Assembly: GCA_016647705.1 (NCBI GenBank)
Contig: CM028326.1
Span: 17,609,901-17,673,900, forward strand
Length of the DNA: 64,000 nt
DNA from: Eucommia ulmoides
Taxonomy: Eukaryota > Streptophyta > Magnoliopsida > Garryales > Eucommiaceae
Reading direction: 5' to 3'
Shown: positions 1 to 12,993 of the stretch, piece after piece
Position numbering within the stretch: position 1 is the stretch's first letter
How the letters are laid out: every line of letters starts with the position of its first letter
The notes under the pieces: generated by a model
The model's database searches: none
Told to the model about the DNA's origin: nothing
What the model saw: only the letters and a program-made list of their open reading frames with translations
Made by a program: the position numbers and the translations under genes

Positions 1-148
1 TTTTTCACTTGAGTCAAAATTACAATCCGAACGGAAGAGCAGATTGGTGTTGTGTTCCTAAAAAGATTATTCTAGACGGTGAGCTTGATGGCAGCAACCA
101 ACAACTCGAAAAGCGAATAGCAAGCACACTGGGGGGAGCAAGCAAATA
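1..148. other. left flank of the nested cluster
   Basis: Unique-looking sequence to the left of the GGCAC target duplication at 149-153. It should be continuous with 14301 onward once the nested elements are removed. I recognise no gene; the short minus-strand frame here is mostly LTR sequence. Confidence 0.4.
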
Positions 149-851
149 GGCACTGTCACACCCCCACCCTGAGCCCTCACTGCCCGAGGCCGGGAGTGAC
201 ATCGACTCGACACTTCCTGACCAACCAACCAAATACATACATACATATGTATACATATTCAGACGCACGCGTACCGTTATCAATATTTTTTTTCCAAAAA
301 TAATATCTATTTACTCATTTCGACAAATATGGGAACACACTCGTCTCAAATATATACAACAAAATAACAAAATACTGAACCTTCCACAGAATCCCCTCCG
401 ACTGGCCCACTCTCAAAATGACACTACCTTTAGACTCTACCTAATGCCAGTAGTAGACCCACTCCTAGTTGCGGCATCGGAAACCAAATATTTTTATCGG
501 TGTACTATCTTTATAATATAAAAATATTTTGTATGGATCAAGCACAATTGTCAAATACCATGTTTCAAAAACAAAAAATATAGCATATAACCACATACCA
601 GGCCGGAAATCAATTTTCACTGTCACCAATGCCATAATATAATATATTTACATCAACCAATTTAAAATAATATATATAAGTCAATCAATCCAGGAAGTTC
701 ATTGTATAATAAAATACGCACACATCCTCTCCTACTAGCCATAAGATCGTTTTTATCTCACGATCGGGAGTTACAACGGTACCATAACCTGTACAATTGT
801 GCCATCTAAAGTGACTACCAGTGTCAGGCCATTTATTATCCCTAATGTTAG

Positions 852-1240
852 GGGTACCACTCGTAGGACTTGCACTCTTGACGGGTCAATCAACCTGCAG
901 GTTTAATCCTCCTGATATGTCATAATATCAACAACCACCCGTAGGACTAATCCTCTTGATAGGTCATAATATCAACAATCACCTGCAAGACTAATTCCCT
1001 GAAAGGTTATAATATAATCATCCACCTATAGGACTAATCCTTCTGACATGTCATAATATTAACAACCACCTGCAAGATTAATTCTCCTGACAAGTCATAA
1101 TATAATCAACCACTTGTAGGACTGGCACTCCTGACAGGTCATAATATATCACAACATAATCAACCACCTGCAGGACGTACCCTCCTAACAGGTCAATACC
1201 ATCCCGCAGGACATGTCCTCTTGTCGAGATCAGCTATGGT
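852..1240. repeat. ~43-bp minisatellite inside the Del-type LTR
   Basis: About nine degenerate units of the form CCACCTGCAGGACTAATCCT, then CCTGACAGGTCATAATATAA, then TCAA. The same array in the other LTR copy (25548-25800) has about six units, so copy number varies within the family. Confidence 0.8.
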
Positions 1241-1992
1241 ATAGTCGGACAAAAATCACTTTCCACATTTAAAATCTACTTAATCCATATAAGTTATAAA
1301 ATCATCCAATTTTAATAAACACTTTTTTTTTTTTCACAATTTATACAAAAATATAATTTGTAAATTTACATAGGAGACAATACACTCATCTCGATTTTTG
1401 CACTGCAAAAATACCGACGTCCAAAACCTACCAGGACACTGGCGCCTGTGAACCTAACAGCGATAGGGCCTAAATTAATATTTTATTTAAAATAAATCTA
1501 CTATGCAATGCATGACCCTAAATTGCATAATTTTCCATTTCCCAAATTTAATTATGCAAAATTATTATTTGTCCCATTTCACTATATTAATATTCACTGT
1601 ATAAAATTATTAAAATTAACGGTTGCAAAAATTATCATCCTGTTTGAAAAAATTTAATATTAATAAATTAATTTGATGAAAATAATAATCGACGAAATCG
1701 TTACCTATTTCGAATTTGTCCGCTTACTGAAAAGTGGGTTTTTGGTTTTATTTATTTATTTATTTTTTCTGGTTCTGTTTTCTGTTTTGCTTTCTCACTG
1801 GTTCTTGTTGCCGACGAAGTCTCGCCGCCAATCACCTGCTCCTACCGTCGGACCAAGGACCGACCGACTACACCCACGCCACTAGAGGAACACACCCACG
1901 CTGAACCACAAAACAGAACACACACCCACCTACCTACCCCGTCACAGTCGGCCAACGCTCTCTCTCACTAACTCTCACTCACCGCCGGCCAC

Positions 1993-3423
1993 TGTACAGC
2001 GGAGCGTTTATTACGCACTCGCGTATTGACTACTCGCAAGTATACGAGGTCAAAGTTTTAGTATAGTGTGATCGTTTAAGATTGGCTATCGTATCCACAG
2101 GGATTGTCGTTATTATCGAGTATTGTAATTGTCATGACTTAACTTTATCTAGGCGACCAAAAATGTAAATAATTAATTAAACTAAACCAATATAACCTAA
2201 ATTATCTATACTAATATACTAATATGTTTTAGGGGAAATAATTGTCTAGGGATTAACGTGGTTTACAAATACACGTTTGATCTTGATTGACTTACGTCTA
2301 CGGTGTTCGACCTATTTGACAATCTTGGTATCTAAAACTCTTCCGCCTCTTCTCCCTAGTGTAAGACGGGGGATATAATGCAACTTCATGTCAACAAAGA
2401 AGTCCCCCTCAACGTCTTAACGACCCTAGGTCATGTGAGTTTCGCCCCAACGTCATTGATTGCACATAGTCCAACTCCCGACAGGGTTATTGGATCGTCG
2501 CGTCGTGTTTACCCTATCAACAATCTCGGTTCTAAAACTCCACTGCCACCTCTCTTGAGTGTGACTTTGAGTCAACAAAGAAGTCCCCTTCAACGTCTTA
2601 ACGACCCTAGATCACGTGAGTCTTGCCCCAATGTCATCGATTGTCCACAATCCAACTCCTAACCAGGTTATTGGATCATGGCGTTTTTCAAACCCCGTAT
2701 TCTCTATTTATCTATCTAAACATGATAAAACAAACAATATGATAAACACAATCAAACTACGAAGAACAAACATAAACGTAATACCGAAATCATCCAAACA
2801 CATATTTATAAATTTATTGTTAATTCCTATACAATCCATATTTAACTCGTGGTTATAACCATATGAACATTGAAATCGAGCTAAACGTGCTCACAAAATC
2901 CTAAGTTAAAGAAACAAGGGAAGAAATCGAAGAACTTAGCCTTGTCCGAAGTTTAGCTGCTAAGAATGTTCAACGATCGTTTCGCTATCTTCTCCTCCTT
3001 TGGAATATGAGCTCTCCCTCTAAAACTCCTCTATCTACCCTTAGATATATTCTAAGGGGCTCAAAATGCCAAGAGAGTGTGCAAGAGGAGAGGGGAGGAG
3101 ATGAGTGGATATTTATAGGCAAAATATCTAAAAAATATCCTAGGTTGTGCAGAGGTCACCGCCTAGGCGGTTGGATTCACTGCCTAGGCGGTGAGTAGGT
3201 CGGTTGGTTCACAATTTTGCCTCCGGGCTTGTTTTTCTACCGTTTTTTCGACCATTTTTGGTTCGATATTTTCGTTTTCGCTCCAGTTTCCTATTTTTTT
3301 GCCCCACACACCTGTTTTATATAAAAATTTTAAAACTAATTAAAACATAATAAAATAAATATAAAAATTACTCTAAAACTAACAAAACCAGTTTGGAAAT
3401 ATGTAGGTAGATCACACCTATCA
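1993..3423 (-). repeat. 3' LTR of element 1
   Basis: 1431 bp, the full-length LTR of this element. It has the family landmarks: TACTCGCAAGTATACGAGG near its left end, the block with AACGACCCTAGGTCA (repeated at ~2400 and ~2600), two CCGCCTAGGCGG-type palindromes near 3160-3190, and the terminus CACCTATCA at 3415-3423. Confidence 0.82.
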
Positions 3424-4054
3424 AATACCCCCAAATTTAAAATTTTGCTAGTCCTCGAGCAAAACACACACATTAAAATAAAAAATACAACTAAATGAAA
3501 TGACAAACAACCTAAATATGAACAACCTAAACATAACGACATGCAAGTTTAAAATTCTTCTAACGGTCTAGTCATTTTTTCCCTTAACAACCACCAGTCA
3601 TATCGAATTGAGGCGGTAAAACACATCATGTGGTTCTAGAATTTAGACATGTAATAATGGTGAATGCCATTCTAGATCCTATAAACGTGTTAGTGCGAGA
3701 CTCAATAATATAACTATACAACGACCGGATTGGATTTTCCCCCAACGAAACTCATGACTTAGACCGTAAAGGATTAGGATTTTCATATGCCTGATTGGGG
3801 TCCACTCTCCATTAATGTAGGCTTGGAAGTTCATAGAGATCAGAAGGACTTGGTTCGATTTTGGAATATTTGGCCTAGGGTAATTTGGAATAGAAACCGG
3901 GTTAACGTTGTTAACTTAACGTTACCCAAGGCTCAATGCTTGACACATTCACTCTCAAAATCCCATAGATAGATTGGAAACACCGAACAATCAGTTTTAA
4001 GATCGACGTACTCACTTGTAAAAAACAAACGGAATTAAACTTATATTTACATAT

Positions 4055-4099
<45 letters not shown>

Positions 4100-5392
4100 T
4101 ACCACACCCCAAAACTTATTTGATTATTATGATTTTACGGGTGTGGTTAAAATGAAAGAAAAACCACAAGTGAGTACTCGAATACTGAACCAATCTGAAG
4201 TTCGCCCTAAACCCAACCGCTCACATCAAGTAGCATTTGCAATTGCTAGCTTGATTCACTCAAATGTGCCTTTAAATTCAGCGATTAACATTTGGAAAAA
4301 GATCAATTAGCCAGGGTATTTCTTTATGTGTTCAGAATTGAATTGGGATTTTAGGCTTCGATAAGGTAATGAGGGATAAACATTTAACAAGGTAAGCTTA
4401 AAAAGGCTCAAGCGACAAAGAGAATGCCTACATCACGTCTCCTGAACTACCTTGCCTAGGATTTCGCCTCAAGCTTTCCCTTAATCAGGTTCTAGAATCC
4501 TTAATGTGTCATGAATTTGGCTAATCGATAATCGTCCTCAAATCAATTAAATAGAAATACATCGAGTCTATGTGCTCGTGCAAATTAGGATCTACAATCA
4601 CTTTTACCAAAAGCATTTTCAAGCACATAGAACACACATGCATGGGTATTACCCTTGACTTCGAAAACAACCAGAGGTAATCTCATCATCGGGTAACGGT
4701 CTAGATGAATGCAAAACTCTGCATGTGAACAACAACACAAAAATATAAACACATTCTTACCTAAACACACATGTACACGGAAAAACAATAACACACAAAA
4801 GATACTATACTACACATCACCTCCAAACTCAAAATGGACAGTGTCCTCAACGATCCCAATCATCAATCTCAACATATGAATATAAAGCATGCTGACGAAT
4901 GGGGTTTAGAACACATACCTGAGAGGCGAGAGAATCTCGCCTCCGTTTCAAGTCGATGGATATGGATTTAATTTATTTAACCTTGGGTTGCCTCCCAAGA
5001 AGCGCGTGGTTTAATGTCCTCGGCTCGGCAGTCTTAGAACACCCTCAAGCTTGGCGAGGTATTGAACTGGATGGCTCGATCTTTCAACGACACGCCTCAC
5101 CTGCTTATATGCGTGGCCCCGCACTATAAACGGCTCGGAATCCCGTTGAAATGGATGCATCAATACCTGTCGATCTAACATCTCCAGGTACCCTACATAA
5201 GAAACAAAAACAAAACTACAAATAAAAATTATATACAAAAGAAATTCTTAAAGTAAAATCAGGTCATTTACTCACAATGTCAATAATAAACGACAAACAC
5301 AATTCTCGGCAATCATTACCAAAAACTTGGTAAAGATCGCCGAAAACTGTATTTTGACAAACAACCAATCCCCGACAACGGCACTAAAAACT
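3424..5392 (-). other. Non-coding internal region of element 1
   Basis: A polypurine-tract complement AATACCCCCAAATTT directly follows the 3' LTR. A 42-base T run lies at about 4055-4096. The minus-strand sequence near 5000 contains GGGAGGCAACCCAAGG, common in 3' regions of plant Athila-like elements. The primer site complement is TCCCCGACAACGGCACTA at 5369-5386. Compared with the 3' end of tRNA-Asp it has three transitions. No frame shows retroviral protein similarity. Confidence 0.75.
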
Positions 5393-5737
5393 TGTATGGC
5401 GGAGCATTTGTTACGCGCCCGCGTATTGATTATTCGCAAGTGTACGAGGTCAAAATTTTAGTATAGTGTGATCGTTTAAGATCGGGTATCATATCCACAG
5501 GGATTGGTGTCGTTATTATCAAGTACCGTAAAACTCCTCTATCTACTCTTAGATATATTCTAAGGGGCTCAAAATGCCAAGAGAGTGTGCAAGAGGAGAG
5601 GAGAGAAGTGGATATTTATAGGCAAAATATCTCAAAAATATCTAACAAAATATCCTAAGCTGTGCAGAGGCCACAGCCTAGGCGGTGGGTATGTCGGTTG
5701 GTTGATCACCACGGCGGTGAGGACATCGGTGGATTTG

Positions 5738-7224
5738 TGGTAGGGCGTGAAATACACTGCTACTTACTTTCACAAGTATACGAGATCTAAGTTTTAATAT
5801 AGTGGATCTTGAAGATCGGATATCGTTCCCATAGAGAAAAGTGTGAATAATTGAATACCACAATTTACGTAGTCTCATGTTATCTTGACGATGAAAGACA
5901 TAATTTAAAATTAATCTAAGCTAAATTACAATTAGTGGGTTAATTCTAACTAAGTTGATTAATTAGGGATTGAATTCGTTCACTTAATACATGTTTGATT
6001 TCGTTTAGTTAACAATAACGGAGTTTAGGTATCCAACAATCTCGGTTCGTAAACGCCTCCGCCACCTCTTCCGAGTGTAAGACGAGGGAATACGCGACTT
6101 CGTGTCGATGAAGAGGTCCCCCTAAATGTCTTAATGACTCTAGGCCGCGTGAGTCTTGACCCAACGTCATCGATTGCACACTAACTAACACCCTCCTGGG
6201 TCGTTAGGTTGTAATAATGTGTTTACCCTAGTCCGAATCCAGGGTTACCTCTCCCGAGTGTCAAACCCTAGATTCTCAAATCCAACTCTAATATCATTAC
6301 ACGCATACTAAGATCATCATCAAATGATAAACACAATCGGAGTTAAAACAACAACCATTAAAGAAACATATATTAAACCAAACGAGTATTTACACAACTA
6401 CCTCTTTCCCTAACTAATCTTTAATTAAACTAACATGTTCTTAGCCAATACAATATTAAATCAATAGGAGATCATCAATATAAACAATAAACATTAAATA
6501 CAAAGATGGAAATAAGGGAAGAAAAGCCAAATCTCAAAGTGGAGTAGTCCACTTTCGCCAAAGAACAATCCTCTCGAGCTTCCTCTTCTCCATTTATGAA
6601 CTTCCTCTTCTAGCTCTTCAAGGATTGACCAAGAACACTTCCTAAAACTAATCTAATCTACTTCCTAAATTATCTAAACCTAACTAAGGTGGAAGGATCT
6701 CTCAAAATATCAACCAAGCCTCCTCTCACGTCTTAGGGTTCTAGGGGTTTGGGGGAGAAAAGAGTTTAATAGGCAAAGTTTGGAAAATATCTTCAAAATA
6801 TCTAAAAATAGATATTTCTGCGCAGAGTGTCACCGCCTAAGCGGTGGTTCACCGCTTAGGTAGTGGCTTAAGTCGGTTAAGCTTCTGTCGAATCTTTACC
6901 TAGGCAATGGTTTCTCCGCCTAGGCGATGGCTGCTGGCACAACATTCTGATGATTTCTCGCCTAGGCGGTGGTTCAACACTTCAGCACTCCAACATTCTA
7001 CCTCTTTTCCGCCTAGGCGGTGTAACTTCCGCCTAAGCAGTGGTCTTCATTCACCGAAACCCTATTTTTCACATTTTGTTCACCGTTTCTCCACCGTTTT
7101 CACTTGTTTATTGCCCTTTAACGTCCCTTCACCTATTTTACACTAAAACACAATTAAATATAACTAATACAATTGAAAACTAATAAATTCGATTTCAAAA
7201 TAGATAGGTTTTTCACACCTATCA
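5738..7224 (-). repeat. 3' LTR of element 2
   Basis: 1487 bp, from TGGTAGGGCG to CACCTATCA. It contains several CCGCCTAGGCGGTGG palindromes at 6830-7040. It keeps a 168-bp segment (6533-6700) that the 5' LTR has lost. Confidence 0.85.
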
Positions 7225-8943
7225 ATACCCCCAAACTTAGAATTTTGCTAGTCCTCGAGCAAAACACTAACACTAAAATAAACTAACTAATAAAATAACC
7301 AACTAAAAATGAAAAACTAAACTAACACTAAAGAAGTATATGCATGTAAATATAAAGTTCAATCGAAAGGACCAATTTGTTCCTCCCTTAACATCCCTAA
7401 ATTTGATCAAGTTCGGGAAGTAACCCACACCAAGTGGTGTTCTAGAATTTCAACGATCAATATCAATAAAAACCATTTTAGATCCATTTGAAGTGTGTGT
7501 GTGAGAACTCAAATGTGTAACTAGTCAAATATCGGATTCGATTATTCAATCGTCGAGCTCATAACTTAAACCGTTGAAGGATTCAGGAAAACCATACGCT
7601 TGATTGGAGTCTACTATCTACTAATGTAGGCTCAGATATTCCTAGAAATCAATAGGGCTTGGTTCGGCTTTAGAGAACGACCACGGGTATCATTGGAATT
7701 GAAAATAGATAATCGTTTGAATTCAACGATACCCGAGGTAAAATCGCTTGTCGCTATCCTCTCTCATGACCCCCACATTATTAGAATACAACTCTGAATA
7801 AGAAATTAAATTCCTTGTATTCACTTGTCGAAACAAAAGAAAATGAAAACTATATTCACGTTTTTTTTTTTACAACATAATATATTCCTAAATTAATTCG
7901 AATTATTAAATTTTTAGGAGAGTGCAAAAAGAAGTTAGACAAACACTCGCCCAAACTTATTCGAATTTAATAAAATTTTAGAAATATGTAAAAAGAAATA
8001 ATAGAAACACACCCCCAAACTTATTTTAGGAGCGTGCAAAAAGAAATACGAAAGTGACAACTGAATACACTAATACCAAATCAATAAAAATTTATCAGAA
8101 ACCCGACCGCTCACTTGATTTCTCTCAATTTTGAAAATTAGGCTTAGTGACATTGGTTTAGGAAAAAATTAAATGAAAAGAGTATTTGAATGTTTTCAAA
8201 ATTGATTACGTTATCGGCTTCGACAGGGGAAATAAGGAATGAAACTTTTCAGGTTAGCTACAACGGTTCAAGCGAAAAAATGACAGCCTAAATCACGTCT
8301 CTAGAATTACCTTACCTAGGATTCCGCCTCAAGTTTCCCCCAAATCAAGTTCTAGTCTCCCCATTTTCTATCATGAGCTTAATATTGAATAATCAGCGTC
8401 TAATCGTTAAGATAATTTTACATTGAGTTCAAATGTCATGCGATTTTAGGATCGAGATAATGTTTACCCAATCGACATGTTAGGCACACAAGGAAGGTGT
8501 TACCCCTGAGCTCAATATGCAATTAGGGGATAATTCTCATCATTGGGTATTGGCCCAAATGAACTCAACATCTGAACATGCAAATATAACTTTATACATA
8601 CACAATTCTAAACTAAATTTAATGCTAATATACATAATTTAATCTAACATTAAACATGCAAAAACAAAAATTAAACTACTAAACTAAAAATTTAAAAACT
8701 AAAACATTCATAATAAAATACATACATGAACATAGATTTGTACATAAATTTTTTTGCATTTTGTTCAAAAAATTAATAATGGTTCATCATTTTCTACAAA
8801 AAATCAAAATGGATGAACATCCACTAAACTATCATCCATTCGATACCATCCAAGCCTGAACATGGCAGTGTTTCAACATCAGCGAATCTAATAAACATAT
8901 AGCATGTATACAAACAAAACGGGTTGAACACATACCTAGGGAA
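7225..8943 (-). other. 3' non-coding region of element 2
   Basis: Starts with the polypurine-tract complement AATACCCCCAAACTTAG. A second copy of the motif, ACACCCCCAAACTTA, lies near 8010-8026. Otherwise AT-rich and non-coding, matching 38900-40470 of the complete element in order and landmarks (for example GCTAGTCCTCGAGCAAAACA). Confidence 0.7.
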
Positions 8944-10080
8944 TAAGACTTATTCCCTACTGTTCACCTGAAGAGGAATCATCACTGTCATAACGTTGGA
9001 AGGGAGAGTTTGGTCTCTGGAGCAAATGTGGTGGCACAGATGGCATCGGAGGGTAATCGTCCATCTCAAGACCAAGGCCATCCCAAATCTTCTGTTGGAT
9101 TTGATCTTGATGCCTCGAATATTTGCCCAGGAAAGAAGCGATCTCATATTGGTTCTGGAGGACGATCTGAAGCTTGTTATTTATTCTCTCTTGGGAGTTT
9201 TCATTTCGGGCTTCAGAAGGTCCCGCCGTCTCGTCTGTTGGCTCTTCCCCTTCCTCAGGCTCCGGCTCGGCTGCCTCTTGTGCCCTAGTCTTCCATAAGC
9301 AATTTATCTTTAACAGATCAAGTGGAATAATAGGGTCGCACAGGCTTTCCCCGGATACCGTCACTCCAGCTAGTCAGAAAATGTGGGTTAATAGTGATGG
9401 AAATGGGAGCCCACCCTTTACCGTCTCCGCAACATGTATGATCGATGAATAGATCAGGAATCCAACATTGATTGGTTACCCGGTTTGAATTTTGTAGATC
9501 AAAAAGGTCCTGTCCTTTGAGACATCTGAAAGATGTGACGTCGGTAGGAGGCTTCCACAAATGAAGTAGTGCCAGATTTTTGGAATTGGCTTTAGGCATT
9601 TCACCGAGAAGGTAGCGACATTCGGCCCCTGGTGTTTCCACTTTACTTCGCCAGATGTGATCTTTTTGATGAGCCTATGCAAAGTAGGTTCTTGGCGTTC
9701 AGGGGACCTTAGTGCCAAAAGTCCAAAGAAATGGTTGATAAAATCAGGGCTGAAGATGATAGGCCAATTTCGAACCCTTGCTTAGTCGTCTATGGCCTCT
9801 GTAGCATTAGTGTAAAATTCTTTGACCAAAGCAACCTCGCCTAGGGGTGGCGATTTACAGAATTGCTCCCATTGGCGGCTTCGGATTTCATTTTGAAATT
9901 CCGCCGAGAGATCCTCTATCAGACTGAAACCCCATTGGCGTATGCATGCTCGAAAGCCTTCATGTTCTTTGAAATGTTCCTCTGCTTGTTTTGACACAAA
10001 ACGGGTGGCACATAGTCAACATCGGTCGGCACCCCGGGTTATGAGCTCGACCCTTCTCCTCTCGCCCTCTTCTTTGCTAC
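8944..10080 (-). pseudogene. Decayed Athila 3' ORF ('putative plant transposon protein')
   Basis: This is the minus-strand counterpart of the open ORF at 37663-38766. Recognisable blocks read in order: SKQAEEHFKEHEGF and WEQFCKSPPLGEVALVKEFY (9997 to 9782), CLKPIPKIWHYFICGSLLPT with SHLSDVSKDRTF (around 9600-9490), and a C-terminal block starting in the 9364-8957 frame with PLDLLKINCLWKT, an acidic E/P-rich linker and a helical segment. The blocks lie in different frames and are broken by stops (for example near 9782 and 9476), so no full protein is encoded. The family is the third Athila ORF, sometimes called env-like, of unknown function. It is the only coding remnant in an element with no gag-pol. 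Confidence 0.8.
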
Positions 10081-11555
10081 CCTCTTCGGAATTTCCTAAC
10101 AACCACAATCACAAAAACCAATAAAACCTCATCATATATAAACAATTGAAAATCATAAACCTCCCTAATCACTTTGTCAAGAACACATACATCCCAAAAC
10201 GAACACACATTTGAAATTTTCAAACAAATTTAACAAATGTGACATCCTATCTTAGTTCACATACTCAACCAATCCAATTAAACATGCTCATCACCAAGAA
10301 TTAAACCAAAAACCCATAGAACTTCGGAATCGCGAAAATAGGGTTAATGGGTTTTGGGAAAAATTTCAAAATCCAATGATTTCTTTGATATAATCATGCT
10401 AACCAACCAATAATTTCAACAACTAGACTAAATGTAATGTAAAAGAAACTTACTTATTGAGAATTTATGGTTCAATCGAAATAGAATGAAGAAATCGCAC
10501 TGTTCACGCAAAACCCTAAATTTTCGAAAATAGGAGTGTAGATCCAATTCTTGGTGGTTGATTCGTGATGGAAATGACTACTTTTGGTAATGGAATGATG
10601 ATTTTTGAGTATTGGAACGGTTTGGAAGTGAGATTTTAGATAGAAGGTGGAGGATTTTGGGGAGGGAACCTTGCGATTTCAATTTTCAACGAACGGGTTC
10701 TTTTTAACTGCAAAAGGTCCATCGCTTAGGCGGTGGAGCCCTTTCTGACGAAATGCTGCCTAGGCGGTGGTTTTTTCGCCTAAGCGAAGTTACACCAGTG
10801 TGAAAACTCAGCCAACTGTACTATTTTCGCCTAGGCGGTGGAGCGTGTTTTGAAAATTTGTTGTATCCTATATTTTTATCTCCTAAGCGGTGGGCCGTTT
10901 TTACTGAAAAACACACAACCTATATTTTTACCGCCTAGGCGGTGGGCCGTTTTTGCTGAAAAACACACAACCTGTATTTTTACCGCCTAGGCGGTGGGCC
11001 TGCAGCTCCCACTTTCATGTTTTTCTCAAATTTTCAAAATACGGCTCCACCCCGTACGTTTTCACTTCGCTTGTTCAACGTGTTTAAACTTAAAATACTT
11101 CCCCAAGCGTCCACACTCCTAAATTCACTTCTGAACATGTTCCGAAGCCATGCCGGCTTCCAAAAAGAATAAATAATAATATAAATAGTAACAAAAATCG
11201 AGTAATTTGATACCCTAAATTTTATTTCAAAAACATTTATAGCGCTTGCTTTACCGTCCCCAGCTGGACTTTTGTGTCACTAAGTATTTTTCACCAAAAT
11301 TCTCCATAGACAAGGAATTTGGGCTCAAATGCTCAGTCAGATCAAGATCCTGGCTTGAAGTTGGCTTCTCTTCTCACTCCTTATCATTTTCAATATAAGC
11401 TCGATCTCGAGATTGAAAATTAACCTTCTTCATCATTTCTCGCACGGCTTGATCACACTAACACAATGGAACAAAAAATTAAAAACAAAACAAAATAAAT
11501 GTCAGGATTAACAATCGACCACTTAGTCGCAATATCAACTTAAAATTCACACTAA
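10081..11555 (-). other. Palindrome-rich leader of element 2
   Basis: Non-coding. 10720-11000 holds at least five CCGCCTAGGCGG-type palindromes. Part is a ~55-bp unit (TTTACCGCCTAGGCGGTGGG plus a GCTGAAAAACACACAACCTG block) in about three copies at 10860-11000. The rest is AT-rich sequence with no recognisable frame. Confidence 0.65.
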
Positions 11556-11573
11556 TGCCCGACAACGGCGCCA
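11556..11573 (-). other. Second primer-binding-site-like sequence
   Basis: TGCCCGACAACGGCGCCA resembles the 3' end of tRNA-Asp and is followed by AAAAACTTGGCACG, the same arrangement as at the true primer site 124 bp away. It looks like a duplicated LTR/primer-site junction. Confidence 0.6.
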
Positions 11574-11679
11574 AAAACTTGGCACGTTGACGGGACTAGA
11601 ATACGATACTCCAATCTAAAACTTAAGCCCTGAGCCATTACCGCGTTTCTCCAGCAATATTCAATAAAATTCACACAAT

Positions 11680-11697
11680 TCCCCGGCAATGGCGCCA
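11680..11697 (-). other. tRNA-Asp primer-binding site of element 2
   Basis: TCCCCGGCAATGGCGCCA on the plus strand differs by one base from the 3' end of plant tRNA-Asp. AAAACT separates it from the 5' LTR end at 11704, the spacing typical of Athila elements. Confidence 0.85.
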
Positions 11698-11703
11698 AAA
11701 ACT

Positions 11704-12993
11704 TGGTGGGACGTAAAATACACCGCTACTTACTCTCGCAAGTATACGAGGTCTAAGTTTTAATATAGTGGATCTTGAAGATCGGATATCGTTCCCACAG
11801 AGAAAAGTATGAATAATTGAATACCGCAATTTACGTAGTCTCATGTTATCCTGACGATGAAAGACATGATTTAAAATTAATTTAAGCTAAATTACAATTA
11901 GTGAGTTAATCCTAACTAAGTTGATTAATTAGGGATTGATTTCGTTCACTTAATACATGTTTGATTTTGTTTAGTTAACAATAACGGAGTTTAGGTATCC
12001 GACAATCTCGGTTCGTAAACTCCTTCGCCACCTCTTCTGAGTGTAAGACGAGGGAATACATGACTTTGTGTCGACAAAGAGGTCCCCCTCAATGTCTTAA
12101 TGACTCTAGGCTGCATGAGTCTTGACCCAACGTCATCGATTGCACACTAACTAATGCCCTCCCGGGTCGTTAGGATGTAACGATGTGTTTACCCTAGTCC
12201 GAATCCAAGGTTACCTTTTCCGAGTGTCAAACCCTAGATTCTCAAATCCAACCCTAATATCATTACAAGCATACTAAGATCGTCATCAAAGGATAAACAC
12301 AATTGGATTTAAAACAACAATCGTTAAAGAAACATATATTAAACCAAACGAGTATTTACACAACTACATCTTTCCCTAACTAATCTTTAATTAAACTAAC
12401 ATGTTCTTAGCCAATACAATATTAAATCAAGAGGAGATCATCAATATCAACAATAAACATTAAATACAAAGATGGAAACAAGGGAAGAAAAGCCAAATCT
12501 CAAAATATCAACCATGCCTCCTCTCACGTCTTAGGGTTCTAGGGGTTTGGGGGAAAAAAAGGGTTTAATAGGCAAAGTTCGGAAAATATCTTCAAAATAT
12601 CTAAAAATAGATATTTCTGCGCAGAGTGTCACCGCCTAAGCGGTGGTTCACCGCTTAGGCGGTGGCTTAAGTCTGTTAAGCTTCTATCGGATCTTCACCT
12701 AGGCGATAGCTGCTGGCACAACATTTTAACGATTTCTCGCCTAGGCGGTGGTTCAACACTTCAGCACTCCAACATTCTGCCTCTTTTCCGCCTAGGCGGT
12801 GGTCTTTATTCACCAAAACCCTATTTTTCACATTTTGTTCACCGTTTCTCCACCGTTTTTACTTGTTTATTGCCCTTTAACGTCCCTTCACCTGTTTTAC
12901 ACTAAAACAAACTAAAATACAATTAAATATAACTAATATGCTTGAAAACTAACAAATTCGGTTTCAAAATAGATAGGTTTTTCACACCTATCA
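11704..12993 (-). repeat. 5' LTR of element 2
   Basis: 1290 bp. It aligns end to end with 5738-7224 but lacks the 168 bp between two CTCAAA direct repeats (6533 and 6701 in the other LTR) and ~22 bp near the last CCGCCTAGGCGG palindrome. Confidence 0.85.

Larger units (their letters stand above)
5738..12993 (-). mobile_element. Non-autonomous Athila-like Ty3 element lacking gag-pol (element 2)
   Basis: A minus-strand element with a perfect target duplication ATTTG (5733-5737 and 12994-12998), inside the 5' LTR of element 1. Parts: 3' LTR 5738-7224, internal 7225-11703, 5' LTR 11704-12993. On the minus strand the order is LTR, tRNA-Asp primer site, ~1.5 kb leader rich in CCGCCTAGGCGG palindromes, a decayed 3' ORF, a non-coding 3' region and LTR. 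The intact element at 29117-42070 has gag-pol between the primer site and the palindrome-rich block. Here that whole segment is missing. Confidence 0.88.

Noticed and set aside
8996..9452. Plus-strand frames of 92-100 codons
   Set aside because: Antisense shadows of the decayed third ORF on the minus strand.
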